Origin: Simplicispira sp. 125
GTDB lineage: Bacteria; Pseudomonadota; Gammaproteobacteria; Burkholderiales; Burkholderiaceae_C
Direction of reading: 5' to 3'
DNA: 64,000 nucleotides
Assembly: GCF_003096555.1 (NCBI RefSeq)
Contig: NZ_QEKM01000001.1
Coordinates: 372,001 to 436,000 of the forward strand
The notes beneath the pieces are model-generated. The model was not told where the DNA came from and did not search any database. It saw nothing but the letters and a program-made list of their open reading frames with translations. This document shows positions 7,930 to 17,058 of this stretch, piece by piece. The position numbers and the translations under genes are program-made. The number at the start of each line of letters is the position of its first letter. Position 1 is the first letter of the stretch.

Positions 7930-10900
7930 TCAGACCGTCGTGGGCTGTCCCAGGCTGCGCAGAATGTCGCGCACCATCTGCGCACGGGCCTTGGGGTCGG
8001 GCAGCTCTCGTTCGATGCGCAGTTTTTCGTTGCCTGCCAACTTGATGTGCCGGTTCTTCTGGATGAGTTCGATGATGCGCATCGGCTCTACCGGTGGTTG
8101 GGGCCGGAAGGTGATATTCGTGATGCCGGGCGCTGCATCCACCTTGATGACGCCATAGGGTTGGCTCAGGCAGCGCAGTCGGTGTACGTCGATCAGCGTT
8201 TGCGCCTGCGGGGGCAGCTTGCCAAAACGATCGACAATTTCTTCGAGCAAGGTGTCAATCTGCTCGCTGGTTTTCGCGGTGGCCAGTTTTTTGTAGAACG
8301 ACAGGCGCAGATGCACGTCGCCACAGTAGTCGTCGGGCAGCAGGGCGGGAGCGTGCAGGTTGATGTCGGTGGTGACGGACAAGGGACTGAGCAGGTCGGG
8401 TTCTTTGCCTGCCTTCAAGCAGCGCACGGCCTCGGACAGCATCTCGTTGTAGAGCTGGAAGCCGATCTCCAGCATGTTGCCGCTCTGGTTCTCGCCCAGC
8501 ACTTCACCAGCGCCGCGGATCTCCAGGTCGTGCATGGCCAGGTAGAAGCCGCTGCCCAGTTCTTCCATTTGCTGGATGGCATCCAGGCGCTGAGCTGCCT
8601 GCTTGGTCAGACCCTCGGTGTCGGGCACCATGAGGTAGGCATACGCCTGGTGGTGGCTGCGGCCTACGCGACCGCGCAGCTGATGCAATTGGGCCAGGCC
8701 GAACTTGTCGGCGCGGCTCATGATGATGGTGTTGGCCGTGGGCACGTCGATGCCGGTTTCGATGATGGTCGAGCACAGCAGGATGTTGTAGCGCTGGGCC
8801 ACGAAGTCGCGCATCACGCGCTCGAGCTCGCGCTCGGGCATCTGGCCGTGGGCCACGGCGATGCGGGCCTCGGGCAGGATTTCTTCGAGCTTCTGGCGGC
8901 GGTTCTCGATGGTCTCGACCTCGTTGTGCAAAAAGTAGCACTGCCCGCCGCGCTTCAATTCGCGCAGCACCGCCTCGCGGATCACGCCCGTGCCCTCGTT
9001 GCGCACAAAAGTCTTGATCGCCAGGCGGCGCTGCGGCGCGGTGGCAATCACGCTGAGGTCGCGCAGGCCTTCGAGTGCCATGCCCAAGGTGCGTGGAATG
9101 GGCGTGGCCGTGAGGGTGAGCACGTCCACCTCGGCGCGTAGCGCCTTCATCTGCTCCTTGTGGCGCACGCCAAAGCGATGTTCCTCGTCAATGATGAGCA
9201 GGCCCAGGTTATGGAACTTGGTCGATTCGCTGAGCAGCTTGTGCGTGCCGACCACGATGTCCACCGTGCCGTCGGCAATGCCTTTGATGGCCGCGGTGAT
9301 CTCCTTGCCCGAGCGAAAGCGCGACACCTCGGCCACTTTCACGGGCCACTTGCTGAAGCGGTCCACCAGCGTGCGGTAGTGCTGTTCAGCCAACAGCGTG
9401 GTGGGCGCCAGCAGCGCCACCTGCTTGCCTCCTGTGACGGCCACGAACGCAGCGCGCAGCGCCACCTCGGTCTTGCCAAAGCCCACGTCACCACAGACCA
9501 GGCGGTCCATGGGGCGCGGCGAGATCATGTCCTGGATCACCGCGTGGATGGCTGCGTTCTGGTCAGCGGTTTCCTCAAAGCCGAAGTCGTTGGCAAAAGT
9601 CTCGTAGTCCTGCGCGCTGTAGCGGAAGGCGTGGCCTTCGCGTGCGGCGCGCCGGGCATAAATATTAAGCAACTCGGCCGCGCTGTCGCGCACCTGTTCG
9701 GCGGCCTTGCGTTTGGCTTTTTCCCATTGGCCGCTGCCCAGCTTGTGCAGTGGGGCTTCGTCGGCGCTCACACCCGTGTAGCGGCTGATAAGTTGCAGCT
9801 GGCTCACAGGCACGTACAGCACCGCTTCACCCGCATATTCCAGGTGTAAAAATTCTTGCAGGGCAGGGGTTCCGTCCGGGTTTTTGTTGCCTACGTCCAT
9901 GTTGACGAGGCCCCGGTAGCGGCCGATGCCGTGCGCGTTGTGCACGACGGGGTCGCCCACGTTGAGCTCCGAGAGGTCCTTGATCAGCGCCTCGACATCG
10001 CTCACCTGTTCCTGTTTCTTGCGGCGGCGGGTGGTGGGGCCTGCGGCAAAAAGCTCGGTCTCGGTGACGAAATCGATGCCTTCCTCCATCCACTTGAACC
10101 CCGTGGTGAGAGCCGCCGTGGCGATGCCCACTTTTTCATCGGTGCTGGCCTGGAATTCAGTCAGCGTGTCAAAGGCAGGTGGATTCAGGTGCGATGCACG
10201 CAGGAAGTCGAGCAGGCTTTCGCGCCGCCCGGCGCTTTCGGCTAGCAGAAGCACACGGTGCGGCGTGTTGCGAATGTGGGCGTGCAACCGGGCCAGCGGG
10301 TCTTCTGCACCACGGACCACGGACAGGTCGGTGTGGGGCTGGAAGTGCGCGTTGTCGATCACATCGTCAACACCCGGGCGGATGGACAGCTGCGGGAGCG
10401 TTTTGCACCGGGTGTAGAACTGGTCGGCGCTCAGGAACAGGGCCTCGGGCGGTAGCACCGGGCGTTCGGGGTCGCCCTGCAGCAGGCGGTAGCGGTCGCG
10501 CGTGTCCTGCCAGAAGCGCTGAAACGCGGGTTCCAGGTCGCCATGCAGGACTACTGTGGCTGCATCGCCCAGATAGTCAAATACCGTGGCGGTCTCGTCA
10601 AAGAACAGCGGCAGGTAGTATTCGATGCCAGCCGTGGCGACGCCTGCGCCCATGTCCTTGTAGATGCGGCTCTTGGTGGGGTCGCCCTCCAGCAGCTCGC
10701 GCCAGCGGGCCCGAAAGCGTGCCCGGGCCGGTTCATCCATGGGGAATTCGCGCCCGGGCAGCAGGCGCACTTCGGGCACGGGGTACAGGCTGCGCTGGCT
10801 GTCGGGGTCAAAGGTGCGGATGCTGTCGATCTCATCGTCGAACAGGTCCACGCGGAAGGGCTGTAGCGAGCCCATCGGAAACAGGTCGATCAGGCCGCCG

Positions 10901-11403
10901 CGCACCGCGTATTCACCTGGGCTCACCACCTGGGTCACATGGCTGTAGCCGGCCAGCGTGAGCTGGGCTTTAAGTTTTGCTTCGTCCAGCTTTTGCTTGA
11001 CCTTGAACTGGAAGGTGTAGCCCGCCAGGAACGAGGGAGGGGCAAGCCGGTAGAGTGCTGTGGTCGCGGGCACGATGACCACGTCGGCGCCGGTTTCGCG
11101 GTCCTTCTGGCTGATGCGCCACAGCGCCGCGAGCCGCTCGCTGATCAGATCCTGGTGCGGCGAGAACTGGTCGTAGGGCAGGGTTTCCCAATCGGGGAAA
11201 AGCGCGCAGCGCAGTTCTGGCGCAAAGAACGCCATTTCGTCGATGAGTCGCTGGGCATCGCTGGCATCGGCCGTGACGATCACGGTGGTGCGTTGCGCAG
11301 ATTTTTCACGCTCGCCCAGGCGTGCCAGCAACAGGGCATCGGCGCTACCTGTGGGGCGGGGCACAGTGAAACGTTTGCCGGGGGGAAGTTTGGGAAGATC
11401 CAT
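7930..11403 (-). CDS. mfd: Transcription-repair coupling factor Mfd
   Basis: This is a 1157-residue DNA translocase that displaces RNA polymerase stalled at lesions and recruits UvrA. The length matches the family. Visible parts are an N-terminal UvrB-homology region, a CarD-like RNA-polymerase-interacting domain (VHNAHGIGRYRG), the helicase core with GDVGFGKTEVALRAA and DEEHRFGV, motif VI (GRVGRSHHQAYAY), and the C-terminal TRCF domain. The ATG at 11403 was chosen, giving MDLPKLPPGKRF. It is divergent from ispD, whose start is 90 bp away. Confidence 0.96.
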   Translation of the reverse strand: MDLPKLPPGKRFTVPRPTGSADALLLARLGEREKSAQRTTVIVTADASDAQRLIDEMAFFAPELRCALFPDWETLPYDQFSPHQDLISERLAALWRISQKDRETGADVVIVPATTALYRLAPPSFLAGYTFQFKVKQKLDEAKLKAQLTLAGYSHVTQVVSPGEYAVRGGLIDLFPMGSLQPFRVDLFDDEIDSIRTFDPDSQRSLYPVPEVRLLPGREFPMDEPARARFRARWRELLEGDPTKSRIYKDMGAGVATAGIEYYLPLFFDETATVFDYLGDAATVVLHGDLEPAFQRFWQDTRDRYRLLQGDPERPVLPPEALFLSADQFYTRCKTLPQLSIRPGVDDVIDNAHFQPHTDLSVVRGAEDPLARLHAHIRNTPHRVLLLAESAGRRESLLDFLRASHLNPPAFDTLTEFQASTDEKVGIATAALTTGFKWMEEGIDFVTETELFAAGPTTRRRKKQEQVSDVEALIKDLSELNVGDPVVHNAHGIGRYRGLVNMDVGNKNPDGTPALQEFLHLEYAGEAVLYVPVSQLQLISRYTGVSADEAPLHKLGSGQWEKAKRKAAEQVRDSAAELLNIYARRAAREGHAFRYSAQDYETFANDFGFEETADQNAAIHAVIQDMISPRPMDRLVCGDVGFGKTEVALRAAFVAVTGGKQVALLAPTTLLAEQHYRTLVDRFSKWPVKVAEVSRFRSGKEITAAIKGIADGTVDIVVGTHKLLSESTKFHNLGLLIIDEEHRFGVRHKEQMKALRAEVDVLTLTATPIPRTLGMALEGLRDLSVIATAPQRRLAIKTFVRNEGTGVIREAVLRELKRGGQCYFLHNEVETIENRRQKLEEILPEARIAVAHGQMPERELERVMRDFVAQRYNILLCSTIIETGIDVPTANTIIMSRADKFGLAQLHQLRGRVGRSHHQAYAYLMVPDTEGLTKQAAQRLDAIQQMEELGSGFYLAMHDLEIRGAGEVLGENQSGNMLEIGFQLYNEMLSEAVRCLKAGKEPDLLSPLSVTTDINLHAPALLPDDYCGDVHLRLSFYKKLATAKTSEQIDTLLEEIVDRFGKLPPQAQTLIDVHRLRCLSQPYGVIKVDAAPGITNITFRPQPPVEPMRIIELIQKNRHIKLAGNEKLRIERELPDPKARAQMVRDILRSLGQPTTV

Positions 11404-11492
11404 GCGCAGAAAATAGGGTTGCGCCGCCCATGCAGCCGTGCAACAAATGCGCCAGCCGGGCGCAACGGAAGGAGCGATTTTAGAATGCTCCC

Positions 11493-12329
11493 ATGACAGA
11501 ACCCCTGATACCGCCACTGAAGGCCCCCGCTGGCGTGCCGCCGTCTGTGCCCGGAAACTTTTGGGCTTTGCTGCCCTGTGCGGGTGTGGGCGCGCGTGCC
11601 GTATCGGCACCGGCTGCCAGCCCCGGCCTGCCCAAGCAGTATCAGCCGGTGGCGGGCCAGCCCATGGTGTTGCACACGCTGGCGGCCTTTGCCGGGGTGG
11701 CACGCCTGCGCGGCACGCTGGTGGCCGTGGCGTCCGGAGACCGCTTTTTACAGGCCTACGCCAACCCCTCCTTTTTTACCGTCGATTGCGGCGGTCCGAC
11801 GCGCGCCGATACGGTGTTGGGCGGACTGGGGGCCCTGCTGGAGCGTGGTGCCCAGGCAAACGACTGGGTGCTGGTACACGATGCCGCACGCTGCCTGGTC
11901 ACTTCGGCCCAGATTGATGGTTTGATCGACGCCTGCGCACACGATGGCGTGGGCGGTCTGCTGGCGCATAAGCTGGCCGACACCCTCAAAACGGCGATTT
12001 CGGGGCCGGGTGGAATCCGCGTGGCGTCCACGGTGGACCGCGCCGACAAGTGGCTGGCCCAGACGCCGCAGATGTTCCGCATCGGCGCGCTGCGCGCTGC
12101 ACTGGAGCATGTGGGCTCGTCCGCCACCGACGAGGCGAGCGCCATGGAGGCCATGGGGCTACACCCCCGCCTGGTGCCAGGCAGCGCCCTGAATTTCAAG
12201 GTGACCTACCCGGAGGACTTCTTGTTGGCCCAGGCCGTGCTGGCGCAGCGCATGCATGGTGCGACACTGGAGCGTTTCGGCGGAACCCGCGGCCAGGCCA
12301 GCGACACGCCGATGAAAACCATTTTTTGA
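11493..12329 (+). CDS. ispD: 2-C-methyl-D-erythritol 4-phosphate cytidylyltransferase
   Basis: This 278-residue enzyme of the non-mevalonate isoprenoid pathway forms CDP-methylerythritol from MEP and CTP. The nucleotide-binding loop is present as PCAGVGAR with downstream PKQY. HDAARCLV, GLLAHKLADTLK and AQTPQMFR follow in the family order. The loop between GVGAR and PKQY is longer than in E. coli (an Ala/Ser/Pro insert of roughly 9 residues). ispF follows 18 bp downstream, so the two are probably co-transcribed. Confidence 0.93.
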   Translation: MTEPLIPPLKAPAGVPPSVPGNFWALLPCAGVGARAVSAPAASPGLPKQYQPVAGQPMVLHTLAAFAGVARLRGTLVAVASGDRFLQAYANPSFFTVDCGGPTRADTVLGGLGALLERGAQANDWVLVHDAARCLVTSAQIDGLIDACAHDGVGGLLAHKLADTLKTAISGPGGIRVASTVDRADKWLAQTPQMFRIGALRAALEHVGSSATDEASAMEAMGLHPRLVPGSALNFKVTYPEDFLLAQAVLAQRMHGATLERFGGTRGQASDTPMKTIF

Positions 12330-12347
12330 TATTGCCAGGGCAACAAC

Positions 12348-12827
12348 ATGTATTTCAGGATCGGAGAAGGCTGGGACGTACACGCATTGGTGCCGGGGCG
12401 CCGACTCGTCATCGGCGGGGTGGACATTCCGCACACGGCGGGCCTGCTCGGGCATTCCGATGCCGACGTGCTGTTGCACGCCATCACCGACGCCCTGCTG
12501 GGCGCGGCCGCGCTGGGCGACATCGGCACGCATTTTCCCGACACCGATGCGCAATTTCGGGGCGCCGATTCGGTGGTGCTGCTGCAGGAGGCGGCGCGCC
12601 GTGTGCGCGCGCAGGGCCATGCGATCGGCAACATCGACAGCACCGTGGTGGCGCAGGCGCCGCGCCTCGCAGTGCACATCCCGGCCATGCGCGAGCGCAT
12701 CGCCAGTGCGCTCGGCCTGGGCCTGGACCAGGTGAACGTCAAGGCCAAGACCGCCGAGCGCATGGGCCCCGTGGGCCAGTGTCTGGCCATCGAGGCACGG
12801 GCCGTAGCCTTGTTGCTGAAGGTCTGA
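12348..12827 (+). CDS. ispF: 2-C-methyl-D-erythritol 2,4-cyclodiphosphate synthase
   Basis: This 159-residue enzyme cyclises CDP-ME 2-phosphate to MEcPP with release of CMP. The zinc ligands are visible in GEGWDVHAL (Asp, His) and the [10 protein letters not shown] motif. IGTHFPDTD and the C-terminal [13 protein letters not shown]-binding loop are intact. Length is normal. It directly follows ispD as in most proteobacteria. A hairpin-bearing repeat and the convergent envZ gene follow. Confidence 0.96.
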   Translation: MYFRIGEGWDVHALVPGRRLVIGGVDIPHTAGLLGHSDADVLLHAITDALLGAAALGDIGTHFPDTDAQFRGADSVVLLQEAARRVRAQGHAIGNIDSTVVAQAPRLAVHIPAMRERIASALGLGLDQVNVKAKTAERMGPVGQCLAIEARAVALLLKV

Positions 12828-12840
12828 CTCCACCGTCAGC

Positions 12841-12992
12841 GGCGCATGTTGCTGGCGCGGCCTGGTCCAGCGGCCACCGCGCAAGGGCCGCCATGCCGCG
12901 TAGGCGGCGCTCCACTTGCGTGCGCTGGTGGCGTCCCCCTTCCCGGCGATAGCCGAGAGAAGGGGGAAGGCGCGCAGCGCCACAGGGGGATG
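12841..12992. repeat. Intergenic hairpin repeat between ispF and envZ
   Basis: This roughly 150-bp non-coding stretch lies between convergent genes. Its core is CCCCCTTC (12935-12942) paired with GAAGGGGG (12959-12966), with an inner CCGGC-gata-GCCG stem, followed by a GGCGCGCAGCGCC-like palindrome. No T-run follows on either strand, so it looks more like a family-wide interspersed hairpin repeat than a classical terminator. It could still stall transcription from both sides. Confidence 0.6.
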
Positions 12993-14474
12993 TCATCCTT
13001 TTTTTTGCGGCAGGTTGCGCTTGATCTGGGGGCGTTGCAGGCGTTGGTGCAGGTCGGTGCCCGCGGGCTGGTCGCCTGCGCGTTGCAGTTGGACATGTGC
13101 CACGAGTCCCCCAGAAGTGGAATTGGCCAGCGCAAAGATGCCGCCCATGCGCTGCACCGTCTTGTCCACGATGGACAGCCCCAGGCCTGCCCCAGCTGCT
13201 GCCGTGCGTGCCGCGTCGCCGCGGAAAAACGGTTTGGTCAGGTTGGCCAGTTGCTCGGGCGGAACGCCCGCGCCATGGTCGCGCAGCTTGAGCAGCACCC
13301 AGTCCTCGCGTCCCTTGGCGGCAATGTCCACCTGCGTGATGCCGGTGTCGCTCGATTTGCCGTAGCGACGTGCGTTCTCCAGCAGGTTGGAGATGATGCG
13401 GGCGAGTTCCACCTCGTCGGCCAGGACGTTCAGGTCTTCGGGGATGGCGGTGTGGATCTGCAACTCGCGGTGGTCCTGCACGGCATATACGCACGACGAC
13501 ACGACCGCATTCAGGTTGACCGGCGTAAGCGTCACATGGTCGGGCCGTGCGTAGTCCAGAAATTTATCAATGGTGGCATCGAGCTGCACGATGTCGGCCA
13601 CCATGTGCTCGCGGGCTACTTCGTCGTTCACGCTCATCTCGGTTTCCAGCCGCAAACGTGCCAGGGGCGTGCGCAGGTCGTGTGAAATGCCAGCCAGCAT
13701 GACAGCGCGGTCCTGTTCCAGTTTGGCCAGTTTTTGTGCCATGCGGTTGAAGCCGATGTTGACCTCGCGGATCTCGCTGGTTACCGCTTCTTCGTCCAGA
13801 TGGCTGGCTGCAAAGTCGCCGTCGCGCACGCGGTTGGCGGCATCTGACAACTGCTTGAGCGGCTGGTTGATCAACCGTGCGATGGCGGCGGCGCCGGCCA
13901 GCGAGAGCGCGGCCGCCGTGACCAGCCAGATCATCCAGGTGCGTCCCCCGGCTGGGCTGAAACGCGAACGGTCCATCAGCAGCCAGTTCGGGTCGCCATT
14001 GATGGTGAAACCGACCCACAGACCTTTTTCAGCGTTGACACTCTGGGCCACGATGGTGTCTGGCCCCAGGCGGTACGTGAGCTGCTCGGTCAGGCGTTGG
14101 CCCAGCGCCGAATCATCGAGCGCTTCGAACCGATCGCCCGGCTCGCGCGGCAGAATGCGCACGCCCTCCTGGTCGGCCATGGTCTTGATGAGTGAAACGC
14201 GCGCAATGGCATCAGCGTGAACCAGCGCTGCGCGGCTCAGGTTGACGAGCGATGCGATCTGCTGCGCTGTTTGCAGTGCACGCGGCTCAAATTCCAGCGC
14301 CCGCAGTGTCTGCAGCCAGGCCAGGATGCTGCCCACCAGCAGCATGCTGAGCAGAAAAAACGTGCGCCAAAACAGGTTCAGGCCGACCCGCGCGCGTACC
14401 TCCTTGCGTCGCTCGGTGTATTCGAGGGGCGCAGGGCTGGTGGCTTCGCTGTCGAGGGGACGGGAGCGTTTCAT
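12993..14474 (-). CDS. envZ: Sensor histidine kinase, EnvZ type
   Basis: This is a 493-residue inner-membrane kinase. The first transmembrane helix (about residues 38-60) and second (about 178-200) flank a periplasmic domain. A HAMP segment (INQPLKQLSDAANRVRDGDF) follows, then the H-box GISHDLRTPLARLRLETEM with the phospho-accepting His. The N box (NLLENARRYG) and Gly-rich boxes of the HATPase domain come next. The response regulator ends 16 bp upstream on the same strand, forming an ompR-envZ operon. The C-terminal tail is Gln/Arg/Lys-rich. Chosen start is the ATG at 14474. Confidence 0.92.
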   Translation of the reverse strand: MKRSRPLDSEATSPAPLEYTERRKEVRARVGLNLFWRTFFLLSMLLVGSILAWLQTLRALEFEPRALQTAQQIASLVNLSRAALVHADAIARVSLIKTMADQEGVRILPREPGDRFEALDDSALGQRLTEQLTYRLGPDTIVAQSVNAEKGLWVGFTINGDPNWLLMDRSRFSPAGGRTWMIWLVTAAALSLAGAAAIARLINQPLKQLSDAANRVRDGDFAASHLDEEAVTSEIREVNIGFNRMAQKLAKLEQDRAVMLAGISHDLRTPLARLRLETEMSVNDEVAREHMVADIVQLDATIDKFLDYARPDHVTLTPVNLNAVVSSCVYAVQDHRELQIHTAIPEDLNVLADEVELARIISNLLENARRYGKSSDTGITQVDIAAKGREDWVLLKLRDHGAGVPPEQLANLTKPFFRGDAARTAAAGAGLGLSIVDKTVQRMGGIFALANSTSGGLVAHVQLQRAGDQPAGTDLHQRLQRPQIKRNLPQKKG

Positions 14475-14490
14475 GGAGGCCCAAAGGATT

Positions 14491-15222
14491 TCAGCTGGAT
14501 CCGTCTGGAACAAAAACATAGCCCACACCCCATACCGTCTGGATGTAGCGGGGTGCAGCGGCGTCGTCCTCGATGAGCTTGCGCAGGCGCGAGATTTGTA
14601 CGTCCAGGCTGCGGTCGAAAGGCTCGAACTCGCGGCCGCGGGCCAGTAGTGCCAGTTTTTCGCGCGACAGCGGCTGGCGGGGGTGGCGCACCAAGGCCTT
14701 GAGCATGGCGAATTCGCCTGTGGTCAGTGGCAACTCTTCGCCGCTCTTTTGCAGAGCACGGGTGCCCATGTCGAAGCTGAAGGGCCCAAAGGTGACGACT
14801 TCGTTGTCGCCCGATGGGGCGCCCGGAGCCTCCTGGGGTGGGCGGCGGCGTAGCACGGCATGGATACGGGCGAGCAGCTCGCGCGGGTTGAAGGGCTTGC
14901 CCAGGTAGTCGTCGGCGCCCACCTCCAAACCAACGATGCGGTCCACGTCTTCGCCCTTGGCGGTCAGCATGATGATCGGGGTTCGGTCGTTGGCGGCGCG
15001 CAAGCGGCGGCAGATCGACAGGCCATCTTCACCCGGCATCATCAGATCGAGCACGATCAAGTCGACCGTGTCGCGCAGCAGAATGCGATTGAGTGCCTTG
15101 CCATCCTCGGCCAGGATGACTTCCAGGCCCTCCTGGGTCAGGTAGCGTCGCAGCAGGTCGCGGATGCGGGCATCGTCGTCCACCACCAGAATTTTGTCGG
15201 TGCGTGTGCTTGTTGTGGCCAT
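14491..15222 (-). CDS. ompR: OmpR-family response regulator
   Basis: This is a 243-residue DNA-binding response regulator. The receiver domain has the acidic triad (VVDDD), the phosphorylated Asp in VLDLMMPG, and the conserved Thr and Lys in MLTAKGE and GKPFNPREL. The C-terminal winged-helix domain has LTTGEFAMLKALV and the recognition-helix region DVQISRLRKLIEDD. It is the first gene of the pair with the EnvZ-like kinase. Over 200 bp of non-coding sequence upstream separate it from the divergent SIMPL gene. Confidence 0.94.
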   Translation of the reverse strand: MATTSTRTDKILVVDDDARIRDLLRRYLTQEGLEVILAEDGKALNRILLRDTVDLIVLDLMMPGEDGLSICRRLRAANDRTPIIMLTAKGEDVDRIVGLEVGADDYLGKPFNPRELLARIHAVLRRRPPQEAPGAPSGDNEVVTFGPFSFDMGTRALQKSGEELPLTTGEFAMLKALVRHPRQPLSREKLALLARGREFEPFDRSLDVQISRLRKLIEDDAAAPRYIQTVWGVGYVFVPDGSS

Positions 15223-15427
15223 GGTGTACCTCGGTCCAATTTGTAACAGCCGCCATTGTTACCAGTTTGCGGGTGAAAAACCGGGGGGCTTACCGGAGGC
15301 TGACCAACGGTTACATGTTTTGCCGGGGATGCACAGAGTTTTTTGAAATCGCGGCGTCGGCTGACATCGAAGCACACCAATCCCCGCTATTGTGTTGCGC
15401 AGATCTCTTTTTTCAGGATGTCAAAAC

Positions 15428-16138
15428 ATGAATTTTGCTATTAAAACAATAGCTGTTTGCACTTTAATTACGGGCTATGGAGCCGCTTTTTCTCAAGTAT
15501 CGAGCGTGCCGCCACCGCACAATGTGCTGCAGCTGTCTGCCTCCGGTTCGGTGGAGGTGCAGCAAGACTTGCTGGTGCTGACGCTGGGCACTTCGCGTGA
15601 TGGCAAGGAGGCGGGGGCCGTGCAGGCCCAGTTGCGCCAGGCGTTGGACGCCGCCCTGCAAGAGGCGCGCCGCAGCGCCGAGCCCGGAAAAATGGATGTG
15701 CGCACCGGCCAGTTCAGCCTGTTCCCGCGCTATGGCAAGAACAGCGAGATTGTGGGCTGGCAGGGCCGGGCCGAAGTAGTCCTGGAGGGGCTGGACTTTG
15801 CCCGCATCACGGGCACCGCGGCGCGCATGTCGACCATGGCGATCACGCAGACCGGTTTTGGATTAAGCAAAGCCGAACGCAGCCGTGTGGAGCGTCAGGC
15901 CCAAACCCAGGCGATCGATAATTTCAAGAACCAGGCCAGCGGCCTGTCGCAGGCGTTTGGTTTTGCCGACTACAGCCTGCGCGAGGTGGTGGTGAGCAGC
16001 CATGACAGTGCTCCTGGCCCGCGCCCGCGCATGATGGCCATGGAAGCCAAGCTCGGTGGTGCCGACGCGCCCGTGCCGGTGGAGGCGGGCAAGAGCACGG
16101 TGGAGGTCACCGTCTCCGGTTCGGTGCAGATGCGCTAA
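15428..16138 (+). CDS. Exported SIMPL-domain (DUF541) protein
   Basis: This is a 236-residue periplasmic protein with an N-terminal signal peptide (MNFAIKTIAVCTLITGYG, cleavage near AFSQ) and a DUF541/SIMPL domain. Typical elements are LQLSASGSVEVQQDLLVLTL near the start and VEVTVSGSVQMR at the C-terminus. SIMPL proteins are periplasmic or outer-membrane-associated and have been linked to oxidative stress; the molecular function is unknown. AGGATG precedes the ATG. The first ~65 bp of the gene, which encode the signal peptide, closely resemble the ~60-bp interspersed repeat found elsewhere in the window and have lower GC than the rest of the gene. Confidence 0.85.
   Translation: MNFAIKTIAVCTLITGYGAAFSQVSSVPPPHNVLQLSASGSVEVQQDLLVLTLGTSRDGKEAGAVQAQLRQALDAALQEARRSAEPGKMDVRTGQFSLFPRYGKNSEIVGWQGRAEVVLEGLDFARITGTAARMSTMAITQTGFGLSKAERSRVERQAQTQAIDNFKNQASGLSQAFGFADYSLREVVVSSHDSAPGPRPRMMAMEAKLGGADAPVPVEAGKSTVEVTVSGSVQMR
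15430..15494. repeat. ~60-bp interspersed repeat, copy inside SIMPL gene start
   Basis: TGCTATTAAAACAATAGCTG followed by TTTGCACTTTAATTACGG and GGAGCCGCTTTTTC aligns along its length with the intergenic copies at 37341 (TGCTATTGATACAATAGCTA) and 43120. Here it is read in frame as the signal-peptide coding region. Identity is judged by eye at about two thirds. Confidence 0.65.
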
Positions 16139-16201
16139 TTTCAATGAAAATAGCTTCTAGCGCTTACTGGTTAAGCGTCAGAAGCTATTGAAAAGATAGT
16201 G
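16139..16201. repeat. ~60-bp palindromic repeat; probable bidirectional terminator
   Basis: AATAGCTTCT-GCGCTTA pairs with TTAAGCG-AGAAGCTATT around a short loop, giving a long imperfect hairpin. It fills the entire gap between the convergent SIMPL and 3-hydroxybutyrate dehydrogenase genes (stop codons at 16138 and 16202). It is one of the family also seen at 25310, 30121, 37341, 43117 and 53399. Confidence 0.75.
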
Positions 16202-16984
16202 TTATTGGGCCGTCCAACCGCCGTCCATGTTCCAAGCCACTCCGCGCACGTTGTTGGCTGCGGCGGAGCAGAAGAACACGGCCAGTTCCGCCAGCTCTTC
16301 GGGGGTGGTGAACTGCATGGAAGGCTCTTTTTCGCCCAGCAGCACTTTCTTGGCCTCTTCGTTCGAAACGCCCAGCGCGGCAGCCTTGGCATCCACCTGC
16401 TTTTGCACCAGGGGCGTCAGCACCCAGCCTGGGCAAATAGCGTTGCAGGTGATGCCTGTGGTGGCGTTCTCCAGGGCGGTCACCTTGGTCAGGCCCACGA
16501 TGCCGTGCTTGGCGGCCACGTAGGCCGATTTTTGTGCCGAACCTACCAGGCCGTGCACCGAGGCTACGTTGATGATGCGGCCCCAGTTGGCCGCCTTCAT
16601 GGCGGGCAGGGCCAGGCGGGTGGTGTGGAAGGCGCTGGTCAGGTTGATGGCGATCACGGCGTCCCAGCGTTCGACCGGGAAGTCTTCGACGTTGGCCACA
16701 TGCTGGATGCCGGCGTTGTTGACCAGGATGTCGACCGTGCCGAATTCGCGGGCGCAAAACGCCATCATGTCTTCGATCTCGGCGGCGCGACTCATGTCGG
16801 CGCCGTGGTAGGCCACGCGCACGCCAGCGTGCTGGCCAGCGGCCTGCACCTCGGCACGGGGGCCTTCCGAATCACCGAAACCGTTGAGCACGATGTTGGC
16901 GCCCTGGCGCGCCAGGCCGATGGCGATACCCAGGCCAATGCCGCTGGTGGAGCCGGTGACGAGAGCCGTTTTGCCTTTGAGCAT
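16202..16984 (-). CDS. bdhA: 3-hydroxybutyrate dehydrogenase
   Basis: This is a 260-residue short-chain dehydrogenase that interconverts 3-hydroxybutyrate and acetoacetate with NAD. The Rossmann motif TGSTSGIGLGIA, NNAGIQHV and the catalytic Ser-Tyr-Lys (NVASVHG, then SAYVAAKHG) are intact. The C-terminal half (ICPGWVLTPLVQKQ, ending MDGGWTAQ) is typical of PHB-cycle enzymes. GGAG precedes the ATG at 16984. It is divergent from a hydrolase gene, and the window also holds phaC and phaR, consistent with PHA turnover. Confidence 0.92.
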   Translation of the reverse strand: MLKGKTALVTGSTSGIGLGIAIGLARQGANIVLNGFGDSEGPRAEVQAAGQHAGVRVAYHGADMSRAAEIEDMMAFCAREFGTVDILVNNAGIQHVANVEDFPVERWDAVIAINLTSAFHTTRLALPAMKAANWGRIINVASVHGLVGSAQKSAYVAAKHGIVGLTKVTALENATTGITCNAICPGWVLTPLVQKQVDAKAAALGVSNEEAKKVLLGEKEPSMQFTTPEELAELAVFFCSAAANNVRGVAWNMDGGWTAQ

Positions 16985-17058
16985 GGATTTTTCTCCGAAA
17001 CAAATCAATTACGATGCAATGAAAGAATTATCAAACAGTGCTTTTGGAATCCGCATCC

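Noticed and set aside
7504..9141. 545-residue plus-strand frame opposite mfd
   Set aside because: A shadow of the high-GC mfd gene; His/Gln/Ala-rich with no recognisable domain.
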